Below are positions 45,901-56,540 of a stretch of 64,000 nt of DNA, in pieces. Location of the stretch: contig JADNYJ010000098.1 of assembly GCA_015501075.1 (NCBI GenBank), positions 83,229 to 147,228 on the forward strand. Reading direction: 5' to 3'. The translations under genes and the position numbers were made by a program. Position 1 is the stretch's first letter; every line of letters begins with the position of its first letter. The DNA comes from Gymnopilus junonius. Taxonomy: Eukaryota; Basidiomycota; Agaricomycetes; Agaricales; Galerinaceae. A model generated the notes under the pieces. That model saw only the letters and a program-made list of their open reading frames with translations. It was not told the DNA's origin and did not search any database.

Positions 45901-48401
45901 CATCAGCCCCAAATGAATGGTCAAGCTGAATGCTTCAATCGGACTTTAGATGAGAAAGCTGAGTCAATGCGCCTATTAGCCTGTCTCCCTGACAGCTGGT
46001 GGGAGTTTTGCGTGATACACGCAGTCTATTTATACAATAGAACTCCTGTGTGTTGACTCGACTGGAAATCTCCATTTGAATTAATCAATGGAGAAAAGCC
46101 TGATTTGTCACACCTATGGGTATTAGGATGTGGGGCATATGTGTTCCTTCCAAAGGATACATGGGCAAATAAACTTTCACCCAAATCCGAGTTGATGATA
46201 TTCCTCAGATATTGCGGACATCATTCTAATATGATGTTCATGCGAAGCCCCAACAATGTTCTATTCATAGCTGCCACAGCACTTTTTGATGAGCATTTGT
46301 TTCCTAAATGCCAAAAGGCTAAAGTACTACTGCTTACCCAAATACGTAAGGCACCTCCCTGGAGGAACCTGTTTTGGAAGTGGAGGACAGTGATTCTCAT
46401 GATGGTGATGAACCGTCCTATAGACCACCCCCAAATAATCCGTCAAGTGAGACTGAGGACCTCATGATGAGAGCCACCCAGGACTCCACCTCCAAGTCAC
46501 CAGCAGATACTCATCCAAGTATGCCTTCTACTCCTAGGCAAGGACCGAATCTAATCTCCCACCACCTGCACCATGGAAACCCCATGCAGTCCATCAGGGG
46601 GAGCTGGCGTGATGCTCCAAGAAGGAGCACTCGTGAGAGTAAAAGTAGCAAAAAGAAGGGAAATATACCCTCCTGGTACAGCCACCGATAGAGATCACTG
46701 CACAGATTAGACATAACTGGATCCACTCCAAATTTGTCTAAGCCTCTAGTGACCACGTGGTTGAGTACCCATACAATCCTAAATGGGAGTGGAAGGGGGA
46801 GCACATTGGCATGCCTATTTACTTTCTAAGGCAATTTCCGATAGTGCACTTCCAGATCCATTGAACATCTAAAATTGGACTAGTAAAGATCTTAGATGGC
46901 TACCTGCCAATCAACAACAGGAATGGCACAAGGCTCAATTCGAAGAATTAGAGGCCCTTCATAAATGAAAAGTTTATGAGATTGCTGACCTACCTCCAGG
47001 CCGAAAGGCCATCAAAAATCATTGGGTTTTCGATATTAAGTCTGATGGACATAAAAAAGCCCGTCTAGTTGCCAAGGGATTTTCCCAAATAGAAGGCCTA
47101 GACTATGATGAGATCTTCTCACCAGTTGTCTGGTTTGAGTCGGTCTGAATGATCTTAGCCTTAGCAACTCTTGAGAAATGGTGCATAGAGTCCCTTGATG
47201 TCAAATCAGCTTTCCTATATGGGAAACTTGATGAGGAGATATATATGGAACAGCCTGATGGCTTTACCATAAAGGGACAAGAGAAGAAAGTACTCTACCT
47301 GCTCAAAGCTATCTATGGGCTAAAACAAGCTGCACATGCATGGTGGTCTGAACTTGATTGCTCCCTTAAAGAGCTCGGTTTCACATGCCTATATGCTGAT
47401 GCTGGCATATTTGTTGCAAGACATAGCGATGGGACCCTTGTCATTATGTTGGCATATGTTGACGATATCATCATCACAGGTCCTAACACCGAATTAGTCC
47501 GACAAAAGAAGCAGTTATTTATGACTGCATGGGAATGTCGAGACCTAGGTGTATGTCAGGAGTTTCTCCACATGAGAATCAGGTACATAAAAGGCAAGAC
47601 CTACATCGATCAAATGCCGTACCTTAATAAGATTCTTATATGCTTCGGAATGATGAATGCAAAAGCAGCACAAACTCCATTACCTACTGGGTATAAGCCA
47701 GAACCCTTTACAGGCATGAGTTCGGCTTCACTTCAGTCAGAGTATCAATCGGTGATCAGTTCCCTGCTATATTTAATGCTAGGAACACGACCCGATATAG
47801 CCTTTGCTGTAACACAGATGGCTAAGTTCGCTGTGAACCCACCTGATGAACATCTGAACCGTGCTAAATACATCATGCGCTACCTTGTTGGTATGCGCAA
47901 CTATGCACTTGTGTTCGATGGAAACAGTGATAAAGGCTTGTATGCCTACTGTGATGCCTCATATGGTGATGATAGAACAGAGCCTGATTGCATGCGTCGA
48001 TCTACACAGGGATACTTCTTTTCCCTTGCTAGCAGGAGTATCAAATGGCACTCCAAAATGCAGACTCTAGTATCAATGTCATCCACAATGGCAGAATACA
48101 TGGCACTCCAAAATGCAGACTCTAGTATCAACGTCATCCACAATGGCAGAATACATAGCACTCTCTGACTGTGCACATGATTGTGCATGGTTTAAGATTC
48201 TATTCGAAGAACTTGGGATGTCAATCCCATATGTTTCCTTATATGGAGATAGTCATGGAGCTATTTTTAACTCACAAAATCCCGTCACCCAAAAAGGGAT
48301 AAAGCACATTGAAATATGCTACCACTATATCCGGGAACAAATAGAACTTGGAAACATTAAAATAGAGCACGTCCCTATGGACAAAAATGTTGCCGATATG
48401 T
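42997..48401 (+). pseudogene. Copia gag-pol, inactivated
   Basis: The start ATG 42997 is inferred from the inverted copy (MLSIKNTTS against MSSIKNTTS). Gag runs to 44883 with one TGA at 43063. Protease: WLVDSGASMHFSG (about 44996). GAG-pre-integrase and integrase: LGHPSTQVL, CEGCAKGKMHSR, MSDNGGEYI and NGQAECFNRTL, with stops and a frame change near 45890. Reverse transcriptase (47000-47900): NHWVFDIKSDG, SLDVKSAFLYGKL, AYVDDIIITG. RNase H: YCDASYGDD, then a 55-bp duplication that breaks the frame. Stops at VSPVVWFESV-stop, ALHK-stop-KVYEI and DLWHR-stop-LGHP are TGA. It cannot make a full polyprotein. Confidence 0.9.
48046..48155 (+). repeat. 55-bp tandem duplication in Copia RNase H
   Basis: 48046-48100 and 48101-48155 are identical but for one base (ATGTC against ACGTC). 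55 is not a multiple of three, so the second copy restores the sequence in another frame (MQTLVSTSSTMAEYIALSD). Confidence 0.95.
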
Positions 48402-49188
48402 TGTAAGGAAGATCATGAGCATGGGTACATATCGAAGGTTATTAACTCGGAATGGAGCACCAGATGCATAGAAGCGCCTTCGATAAGATAACAATGGCGC
48501 CCAACAATGGCTATATTTAGCTCGCTGAAAAGAAGACTTATCCGTGCAATGAAATCAACCCGATGGCCCTCGCATCCTCCTGGCCCAATACCTTAAATGG
48601 TAAAACTTCAATTATCTGATGGTAAACGACCTTATGGACCGAGTTCCGACTGCAAATCGATCCGAAATGACCACAAAACATCATTCTGCAACCAAACTTC
48701 ATTGGTCTCCAACATAAAATTTCTCTAGATTACTTTCTCCTCCCTTGTTTATGACTTATAAAATTTTATCCCTCTCCATTTAGCCTTTAAAATACAATCT
48801 CTCCATGCACTTGCCACTCTCCCATTGTTATTTGGTCTGACAAATTTTCACTTCATTTATTTCAATTTTCCTTCTCCCGGGAAATCTTCGCTTATCTGCT
48901 ACAGTATAAATACTAGACCTGTGTACTGTAGTTCCCCAGTGAATTTTACCGCACAAATCTGCATAGAAGCGAAAGAACTGAGCACTAGAAATCACTCAAA
49001 ACATCTCATTTTATCGAAATCTCTCTCCACCTCTTTCATCAACTCTATACTTCGGAATCCTTGTCTATTCCAAAGTTATATACTATTATACATCATCTAC
49101 ATATGCCTACACACGTTTTTGGATCCTCAGACAAACGGAGTTTGTCCCGGAGTCCACCTATCGACTCACACGAACTCACATCATTTCA
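48402..49188 (+). repeat. Ty3 5' LTR with TATA box
   Basis: Starts TGTAAGGAAGATCATGAG and ends CACATCATTTCA; 787 bp. TATAAATA at about 48905-48912 is the probable promoter core, present also in the 3' LTR (about 56257-56264). Confidence 0.9.
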
Positions 49189-49190
49189 AC

Positions 49191-49208
49191 TGGAGCCCAC
49201 CACGAGGG
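49191..49208 (+). promoter_or_regulatory. Ty3 primer-binding site for tRNA-Lys(CTT)
   Basis: TGGAGCCCACCACGAGGG is two bases after the LTR. It is complementary to the last 15 bases plus CCA of the tRNA-Lys encoded at 32011-32111 with a single mismatch (CCACG where CCGCG is expected, a CpG-type change). Confidence 0.9.
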
Positions 49209-49474
49209 TTCCAAAAGCTTGTTTAGGTTTTACCTTACCCATTCAATTCCGAAACCATACCCTTCTGTAAGGGAACCTCAAAGTTAACACCACGGATCTG
49301 GAATTCGGCCCATTACCATACACCGAAGACTCATACTTTGTTCCGCCATCCGAAATATCTTCCTCCGAAGTATCAACACCACCATCTGAAGAATTGTCAC
49401 CAGACTTCTCAGACCCCGAATCTAGATCGCCACCATGACCCAGATTTATTCCTGTAGATTGGTCACAAGTGGGA

Positions 49475-51628
49475 ATGCCTGACCAAGGAGGAAATTCAAG
49501 CACCAATATCAACTCGAACAATACACAAAACGCTCCTAATAATAGCAACACTTCGAACATGTCAAGCACTTCGAATCTGACAGCTGCTATTAGATTGGGC
49601 ATGCCTAATGTCCACCACCCTTCAGCTCCGAAATTCGATGGCAAGGCTATTTCCCTTGCTAGTTACCTGGATGAGGTCGAGCAATTAGCACAATCTCACA
49701 ATTTAACAATTCAGCAAACTATACAATGGGCCATCAGGTATCTCTTGCCGGAAGACCAGCAACTATGGAAGGTGTTACCTTCTTCAAAAGGAAGCGATTG
49801 GACCGCGTTCAAGACTGAGCTATTCAAATGTTACCCAGGAGCAAATGAAGATCGCCGATACACTATTGCGAATCTCAAATCACTTGTCGAATGCCAAGCT
49901 GAATTTAAGATTACAACAGCGGAACAATTTGGAATTTATTATAGATCATTCTACATAATGGGAATTTACCTCAAGGACACCGGCAAAATTAATGATCGAG
50001 AAATAAGCCATTTCTTCATGCAAGGCCTGCATGCTTCATTCAGAAAGCAAGTACGCGATCAACTCTATGCAGAAAACCCAAGGCACCATACCGATGATCC
50101 ATTCAAGCTTGAGGAAATACAGACCGCGGCCCTATTTATTTTATCTTGCAACTATGGAGGCGCTGATCCTCCTTCTTTATTTTCTGCATCACCAGCAGCA
50201 GAACCGACTATTAAGAAAGAGCATTATGACTTCTCCAGCTATCAGCCACAGAGTAACAACAGCTTTAATGTGAATGGACTGGTTGATGAAATTATGAAGC
50301 GAGTGGAGACACTTATGCAGCAAAAGGTCGCCCCAGCTGAAAACCCAAATAGATATACAAGCGGATATAGCCAGAAGAGCTGTGCCTTCTGCTCAAGTCA
50401 AGGCCATTACGTTCCAGAATGCAAGATAGCCGAAGAATATTTACAGAAAGGATTGTGCAAAAGGAATGCCGAGAACTTTATTATGCTTCCGAATGGCAGC
50501 CATATCACGGCTCGAACTTTACCTGGAAAAAATATTCAGGAACAAATCGATTACTGGCACAAAACTAACATGTCCCAAGGTCCATCTATTTCCACTAATT
50601 TACTTGGAGCAAATATTACTCCAGTCGAGTGGAAAATGCCAGAACCAACTCCGGTGACCACAAATATACTCGAAATGGTTGAAGAAGATGAGGAAATTGC
50701 CATTGCAATGATCAGAGAAGTCGAAGAACTAGAAGTTATGGAAGCGCTTATATCCTCAACCCAGAAGAAAGTCGATGAGACCCGCAAGAAGATGGGCACT
50801 AAGCCCTCTAATGGACCAACTACTCGAAGCATGGCCAAGAACTCAAGCACTATAGAGTCAGCAAAATTTAGCGATACCAGGAACAACTCCAAGGAGGCAG
50901 AGAAGAATCCAAACTCGAGTAATTCACCACCTCAATTCCGATACATGACACCTATTGAAGATTCTAAAATTGCTAAGAAGCTTGCAGATTGGGCACTTGA
51001 TGCATCCTTCAACATTACAAGCAAGGAGCTTCTCTCAGTCACACCAGATGTCCGAAAAATCATCAAAGAACTAGTTACAACCAAGAAAGTATCGACTAGC
51101 AATGTCATGGCCTTGGAAGAAGCTCAAGAAAATATTGTGGATTCGCTTATGTCGACCTTGCCAGATCGAAAGGACGAAATCATTGTGGCAAATCATACTG
51201 AGGAATTGCGTGCTATTGATGTGCTGCTCGATGGGCGAGTTCTCATTGAAGGAGTACTCGATGAAGGTTCACAAATCATCGCACTTCACAAAAATAAATG
51301 GGCAGAACTTGGCCTACCTCTTCGCTCTGACCACCAAATGACCCTGGAATCAGCTAACAATACAAAGAATCAAACCGTCGGACTCCTGCATAATCTTAAG
51401 GTAATTATTGGTGACTATGAATTCTATTTACAGGTACAGGTCATGGAGGACACACCCTATGAAATGTTACTCGGGCTACCTTTCAAAACTCTAACAGAAA
51501 TGGATTCGAAGTATTATTGGGATGGGAACTCTTTTATAACCTTGGAAGATCCTAATACAAAAGCAATGATTACTATTCCGACTCGGCCTCGTAAACGAGT
51601 AACTCAGGCTAAGGGAACGGATTTTTAG
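49475..51628 (+). CDS. Ty3 gag-protease polyprotein
   Basis: An open frame of about 717 codons. Residues about 40-250 form the retrotransposon gag domain (YLDEVEQLAQSHNLTIQQTI, WTAFKTELFKCYPG, FFMQGLHASFRKQVRDQLY). A zinc knuckle follows, CAFCSSQGHYVPEC (C-x2-C-x4-H-x4-C), then a charged linker, then an aspartic protease-like domain (GVLDEGSQIIALHKNKW, YEMLLGLPF). The catalytic triad is D-E-G rather than D-T/S-G, which I recall as typical of one mushroom Ty3 lineage. The frame closes at a T run (GATTTTTAG); the pol frame is offset by one base, which could be a lost T or a -1 shift site. Confidence 0.9.
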   Translation: MPDQGGNSSTNINSNNTQNAPNNSNTSNMSSTSNLTAAIRLGMPNVHHPSAPKFDGKAISLASYLDEVEQLAQSHNLTIQQTIQWAIRYLLPEDQQLWKVLPSSKGSDWTAFKTELFKCYPGANEDRRYTIANLKSLVECQAEFKITTAEQFGIYYRSFYIMGIYLKDTGKINDREISHFFMQGLHASFRKQVRDQLYAENPRHHTDDPFKLEEIQTAALFILSCNYGGADPPSLFSASPAAEPTIKKEHYDFSSYQPQSNNSFNVNGLVDEIMKRVETLMQQKVAPAENPNRYTSGYSQKSCAFCSSQGHYVPECKIAEEYLQKGLCKRNAENFIMLPNGSHITARTLPGKNIQEQIDYWHKTNMSQGPSISTNLLGANITPVEWKMPEPTPVTTNILEMVEEDEEIAIAMIREVEELEVMEALISSTQKKVDETRKKMGTKPSNGPTTRSMAKNSSTIESAKFSDTRNNSKEAEKNPNSSNSPPQFRYMTPIEDSKIAKKLADWALDASFNITSKELLSVTPDVRKIIKELVTTKKVSTSNVMALEEAQENIVDSLMSTLPDRKDEIIVANHTEELRAIDVLLDGRVLIEGVLDEGSQIIALHKNKWAELGLPLRSDHQMTLESANNTKNQTVGLLHNLKVIIGDYEFYLQVQVMEDTPYEMLLGLPFKTLTEMDSKYYWDGNSFITLEDPNTKAMITIPTRPRKRVTQAKGTDF

Positions 51629-54600
51629 GTGTCGATGATTCATTATACAATCAAGGAGACGCAAGTAGTCTCCCAACCACACAATGTACTTCCTCTCAAT
51701 TAAACCAATCAAACTCTTTTGACCACTATACCACACATGATAAATCTAAAACTGAAACCCTGGCAAATATCGAAGCATTAGCATATAAGAAAGTCGAAAA
51801 TCGAGTCAAACCAGTTGCAACTACCCTACCAGAGAAATTTAGAATCGTCCGTAGGATCCCAAACGACCCATTAGAAGACCTACCAGTACTACCAGAACAC
51901 CCACCCACATTTACACCAGGAAATCGATATACTCTAGAACGAAAGGAAGCAATGCAAGTCAATAAAGATAAATTCCTCAAAGTGGATGAAGAAGCATTAG
52001 TCCATTGGATGATTAAAGCACACGAAGACACATTCGCATGGACAGAAGAAGAGAAAGGAATTTTCAAGGATGAATATTTCGACCCAGTAGTCATTCCAAC
52101 AATAGAACACATACCGTGGGTACAACGAAGTATCCCAATACCTCCAGGAAAATTCGCACAATTTGTGGAAGTCATTAAAGCAAAGATTGCATTGGGTGTC
52201 TATGAACCGTCCAACTCATCGTATCGATCGAGAATTTTCTGCATCGTGAAAAGGATGGAAAGTCGCTACGAATAGTGCATGATTTGCAGGAGCTAAACGC
52301 CATAACCATTAAAGATAGCGCCATCCCACCAATAATTGAACAATATGCGGAATTGTTTGGCGGACGTGGTTGTTATGCTATCTTCGACCTTCTGGTCGGA
52401 TTTGACCAGAGAAAATTAGTGATTGAGTCTAGAGACTTAACCACCTTTCAGACACCTTTAGGAACTTACAGACTAACCTCAATTCCGATGGGATATACCA
52501 ACTCAATGCAAATCTTTCATGGCGATACTACTTTCCTTCTCCAAGAAGAAATACCACATGTCACTATTCCATTTGTTGATGACATTCCTGTTAAAGGACC
52601 AACTACACGCTATCAATTGGAAGATGGGAGTTATGAAACAATTCCTGGAAATCCAGGGATTCGAAAATTCGTATGGGAACACTTACAGAATGTTAACCGC
52701 GTTATCCAATGCATCAAGCATGCAGGAGGAACCTTTTTTGGCAGCAAAATCAGCACTCTGTATTGATGAAGATAATAGTCGGACATAAATGTACCTTCGA
52801 AGGCCGAGTCCCAGAAGAAAATCGAGTCCAGAAAATCCTTGACTGGCCAGTACCAAAGGATCTAACTGATGTTAGAGGTTTTCTAGGAACATTGGGAACG
52901 ATCCGCGTCTTCATAAAGAATTTTGCTATGCATGCAAAACCCCTGGTAGATCTCACACGCAAGAATGTCGAATTCGAATTCGGAACGGACCAGCTTCTGT
53001 CAATGGAGAAATTAAAAATGTTCGCTAAAGAATGCCCAGCAATTAGAGCAATTGACTACACCTCCCCAAATGAAGTTATTCTGGCTGTTGACTCCTCATG
53101 GATGGCAGTCGGATTTTGGCTATCTCAAATGGGAGACGATGGATGCCGTTATCCATCTAGATATGGTTCAATAACCTGGAACGAACGAGAACAAAGATAC
53201 TCACAAGCAAAGGTCGAGCTATATGGCTTATTTCGAGCACTTCGAGCATTCAAAGTCTTTATAATTGGCGTAGAAAATTTGACAGTCGAAGTCGATGCTA
53301 AATATATCAAGGGAATGATAAATAACCCCGATATACAGCCAAGTGCCGCTATGAATCGTTGGATCGGGTATTCTATTATTTGACTTCAAACTTCATCACA
53401 TACCTGGAAAAGACCACACACCTGCAGATGGATTGTCCCGCCGACCTAAAGCGCCTGAAGACCCCGAAGAACCTGATGACCATGACGATTGGATTGATGA
53501 ATCTTATTCATTTGCGATTGAAGTCCTAAACTGGATCACACCTATAAAATTTAAATTAGCGCCCAAAAGTACACCAAGACTACCATATCAAATCAACCCC
53601 AAACGAAGTCCTCACCATAACTCAAATCGCAGTACATCTCTCCATCTACATTCCTCAGCAGTTTTCGTCACTGAAAAATAGCAATTCCATGAAATGAGAA
53701 GGGCCCAAGCTAAAGATCGGCAGCTTGAAGACGTAATTAAATTCCTCCGAAGCCCCGAGGAACAATTAAACCTACCGGACCGAGAATTCAAATGGTTTAT
53801 TCGATATGCAACCCAATTCTTTATTTCCAATGATCAGTTATGGAAGAAGGACTCACATGGGAAACACAAACTGGTTATTCCAGAACCGAAACGACTAAGG
53901 TTAATTATTCAAGCTCATGATGAACTAGGCCACAAAGGAATATATACTGTCCGTATTCGACTCCTCGAACGATTCTGGTGGCCATATCTCGAAGACGATG
54001 TCAAATGGTACATCAAGACCTGTCACGAATGCCAAATTCGCCTTCGCACCAAGATCCTTATTCCACCTGGTACCATCACCAGGGACTATTCAGAAAAGTG
54101 TATATCGACACCATGCTCATGCCGAAAGCTAGAGGTTATCGTTATATTATCCATGCACGATGCTCGCTTACCGCCTACCCTGAATGGTCAATGGTCAAGA
54201 ATGAGAATTACAAGGCCATATCAAGCTTCATATACCAAATCCTTTGCAGATGGGGCGCAATCGAGGAAATAGTGACAGACAACGCACCTCAATACATCCA
54301 AGCAGCAGAATATCTCGTCGAAAAATACCATATCCATTATATCAGGATTTCGCCTTACAACTCTAGGGCCCAAGGACCGATTGAACGTCGGCATTTCGAT
54401 GTCCGGGAAGCATTAATTAAGACAGCTGAAGGCGATGAAACTAAATGGCCGGACTATGCCCCAGCAGTATTCTGGGCAGAGCGTGTCACTATTAACAAGT
54501 CAACTGGGTACTCACCATATTATTTAGCACACGGAGTGGAGCCATTGTTACCCTTCGACCTAGCAGAAGCAACTTACCTTGCACCAGACCTTGACAAGAT

Positions 54601-55096
54601 GTTACCAATGGAAGATCTTATTGCGGCATGCCTAAAATGCTACATAAGTGCCCAAAAGATTTATTATGTCAAGGAGCAAGTCCTCAAGTCTCGATGGCAG
54701 GCAATTCGACAGCTAGAGAAGAACCAATCAAATAAAATTATTGACTATGACTTCAAGCCTGGCTCATTAGTACTCATCAGAAATTCACGATTTGACAAAA
54801 CACTCAGCAAAACCAAGCCGAGATATCTAGGACCCATGGTAGTAATTCGACGCACCAAGGGAGGATCATACATCCTCGGTGAATTAGATGGATCAATTTC
54901 GAAACTTAGATTCGCTGCCTTCCGCCTTCTTCCCTATTCCCCACGCGATATTCGAGCTATTCCAGTCACAAAACTCAGCGATGAAGACCTCGAAGAAATC
55001 ACACATGAAACTGGCAATCCTTTTGACCTTCCGAAGCAGACATCGACCCTGAAGAACTATAATGCACGTCGTCACTCCGAAATCATCCCTGTTTAA
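51629..55096 (+). pseudogene. Ty3 pol: reverse transcriptase, RNase H, integrase, frameshifted
   Basis: Reverse transcriptase from about 51,950: RSIPIPPGKFAQFVEVIKAK, VHDLQELNAITIKDSAIPP, FQTPLGTYRLTSIPMGYTNS, and the active-site FVDDIPVKG. RNase H: VILAVDSSWMAVGFWLSQMG, EREQRYSQAKVELYGL. Integrase: zinc region HDELGHKGIYTVRIRLLERF with CHEC, then core residues in YIDTML, VTDNAPQY and QGPIERRHFD, and a chromodomain-less tail with LGPMVVIRRTKGGSYILGEL. Single-base frame changes occur near 52250, 52745, 53370, 53680 and 54090, so no complete Pol is made. All domains remain recognisable and GC-balanced. Confidence 0.9.
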
Positions 55097-55185
55097 AGAA
55101 CAAGTAATTTATGGCTTGCAAATATTTCCTTAACCCTCAATTCCCCACAGCAATTTCCTGCTCCTCCTCTTCTCATCGTCATCAT

Positions 55186-55692
55186 CTAATATGCAAATCG
55201 GATTATTGATGTTCCCCGGACTGTCACATCATCAAGATCCTCTCCATATCCCGCTGCTCGAAAATACCAGGTCTCGAACCGAAGACGTAGGCGCTGAGTT
55301 TCCGACAAAAGAAAATAGGTGAACATCACTCCTCCTTCGCTCTTTTGATTAAACCCGGCCGCAAACCCACGACCAACCGCATCCATAATCAATAAGGCGG
55401 TCTCATCCGAAATCCTTGCCTCAACACTATGTGCCATGCAACTATCCCGAATGACTTGAATCTCGTGCTAGGATTCATTTCAACAAAAAAAAAATGCTTG
55501 GCGCAAATAGAACAAACTCACCAATTCATGCATGAAATTTTCGAATCTCAAACCAAAGGATTCCTGTGCAATAGGCGAAGATAAAACGCGTAAAGCAGAT
55601 GCCAATACACAGGCACGTCTGCTCGCAAAGGCTTCATAAATGCGTCCTGCGTAGCAGAAATAGGTGTTTGTCAAAATGGAAAGGACCGGCAT
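55186..55692 (-). CDS. Antisense spliced gene inside the Ty3 element (150 aa, unknown)
   Basis: Exon 1 55522-55692 and exon 2 55186-55467; the 54-nt intron has donor GTGAGT and acceptor CCTAG, phase 0. The joined frame runs from ATG to TAG without interruption: 57 plus 93 residues. It contains helical segments (YEAFASRRACVLASALRVLS, TALLIMDAVGRGFAAGF) and ends strand-like (RLRLRFETWYFRAAGYGEDL). No signal peptide and no known domain. It lies between integrase and the 3' LTR on the opposite strand, so its 5' end faces the 3' LTR. Its intron is in antisense to the genomic RNA and so would not be spliced out during retrotransposition, which explains its survival. Pol beside it is frameshifted, but this frame is intact. 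Confidence 0.72.
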
Positions 55693-55762
55693 GGCTACTC
55701 AAGTTTAGAAGTTGATGAAATTGTCGTTGACATGGAAGTCAACATTTATAGTCCCCGGGAGG

Positions 55763-56540
55763 TGTAAGGAAGACCATGAGCATGGGTACGTATCGAAGGT
55801 TATTAACTTGGAATGGAGCACCGGATGCATAGAAGCGCCTTCGATAAGATAACAATGGCACCCAACAATGGCTATATTTAGCTCGCCGAAAAGAAGACTT
55901 ATCCGTGCAATGAAATCAACCCGATGGCCCTCGCATCCTCCTGGCCCAATACCTTAAATGGTAAAACTTCAATTATCCGACGGTAAACGACCTTATGGAC
56001 GAGTTCCGACTGCAAATCGATCCGAAACAACCACAAAACATCATTCTGCAACCAAACTCATTGGTCTCCAACATAAAATTTCTCTAGATTACTTTCTCCT
56101 CCCTCGTTTATGACTTATAAAATTTTATCCCTCTCCATTTAGCCTTTAAAATACGATCTCTCCATGCACTCTCCCATTGTTATTCGGTCCGACAAATTTT
56201 CACTTCGTTTATTTCAATTTTCCTTCTCCCTGGAAATCTTCGCTTATCTGCTACAGTATAAATACTAGACCTGTGTACTGTAGTTCCCCAGTGAATTTTA
56301 CTGCACAAATCTGCATAGAAGCGAAAGAACTGAGCACTAGAAATCACTCAAAACATCTCATTTTATCGAAATCTCTCTCCACCTCTTTCTTCAACTCTTA
56401 TATTCGGAATCCTTGTCTATTCCGAAGTTATACACTACTATACATCGTCTACATATGCCTACACACGTTTTTGGATCCTCAGACAAATGGAGTTTGTCCC
56501 GGAGTCCATCTATCGACTCACACAAACTCACATCATTTCA
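55763..56540 (+). repeat. Ty3 3' LTR
   Basis: 778 bp; matches the 5' LTR throughout, with single-base differences mostly at CpG sites and short indels (for example a 5-nt difference after CTCCATGCAC). It is preceded by the polypurine tract. Confidence 0.92.

Larger units (their letters stand above)
42129..48401 (+). mobile_element. Copia (Ty1-type) retrotransposon, decayed, 3' truncated
   Basis: It has a 5' LTR (42129-42558), a primer-binding site, a leader with hairpin repeats, then gag, protease, integrase, reverse transcriptase and RNase H in Copia order. The end of RNase H and the 3' LTR are missing because the LTR of the Ty3 element starts directly after VADML. It is inserted near the end of the monooxygenase pseudogene. 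Many in-frame stops are TGA at places where CGA (Arg) is expected, pointing to CpG decay. A second copy of the same family lies inverted at 58906-61279. Confidence 0.9.
48402..56540 (+). mobile_element. Ty3/Gypsy LTR retrotransposon with an antisense gene
   Basis: Two LTRs (48402-49188 and 55763-56540) differ at only about 30 positions, mostly C/T or G/A, plus a few small indels, so it is fairly young. Order inside: PBS, gag-protease, reverse transcriptase, RNase H, integrase, then a spliced gene on the other strand, a polypurine tract (CCGGGAGG just before 55763) and the 3' LTR. Unlike its surroundings it has many CpGs. It is inserted in the Copia element at its left end, but its right flank is not Copia and no target-site duplication is seen (left ..GATATGT, right TCGAACA..), so one end has been rearranged. 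The pol part has several single-base frameshifts. Confidence 0.93.

Noticed and set aside
49243..49644. A minus-strand frame over the start of Ty3 gag
   Set aside because: Mirror of a low-complexity Asn/Ser-rich gag start; unlike the antisense gene at 55186 it has no splice structure or independent start signal.
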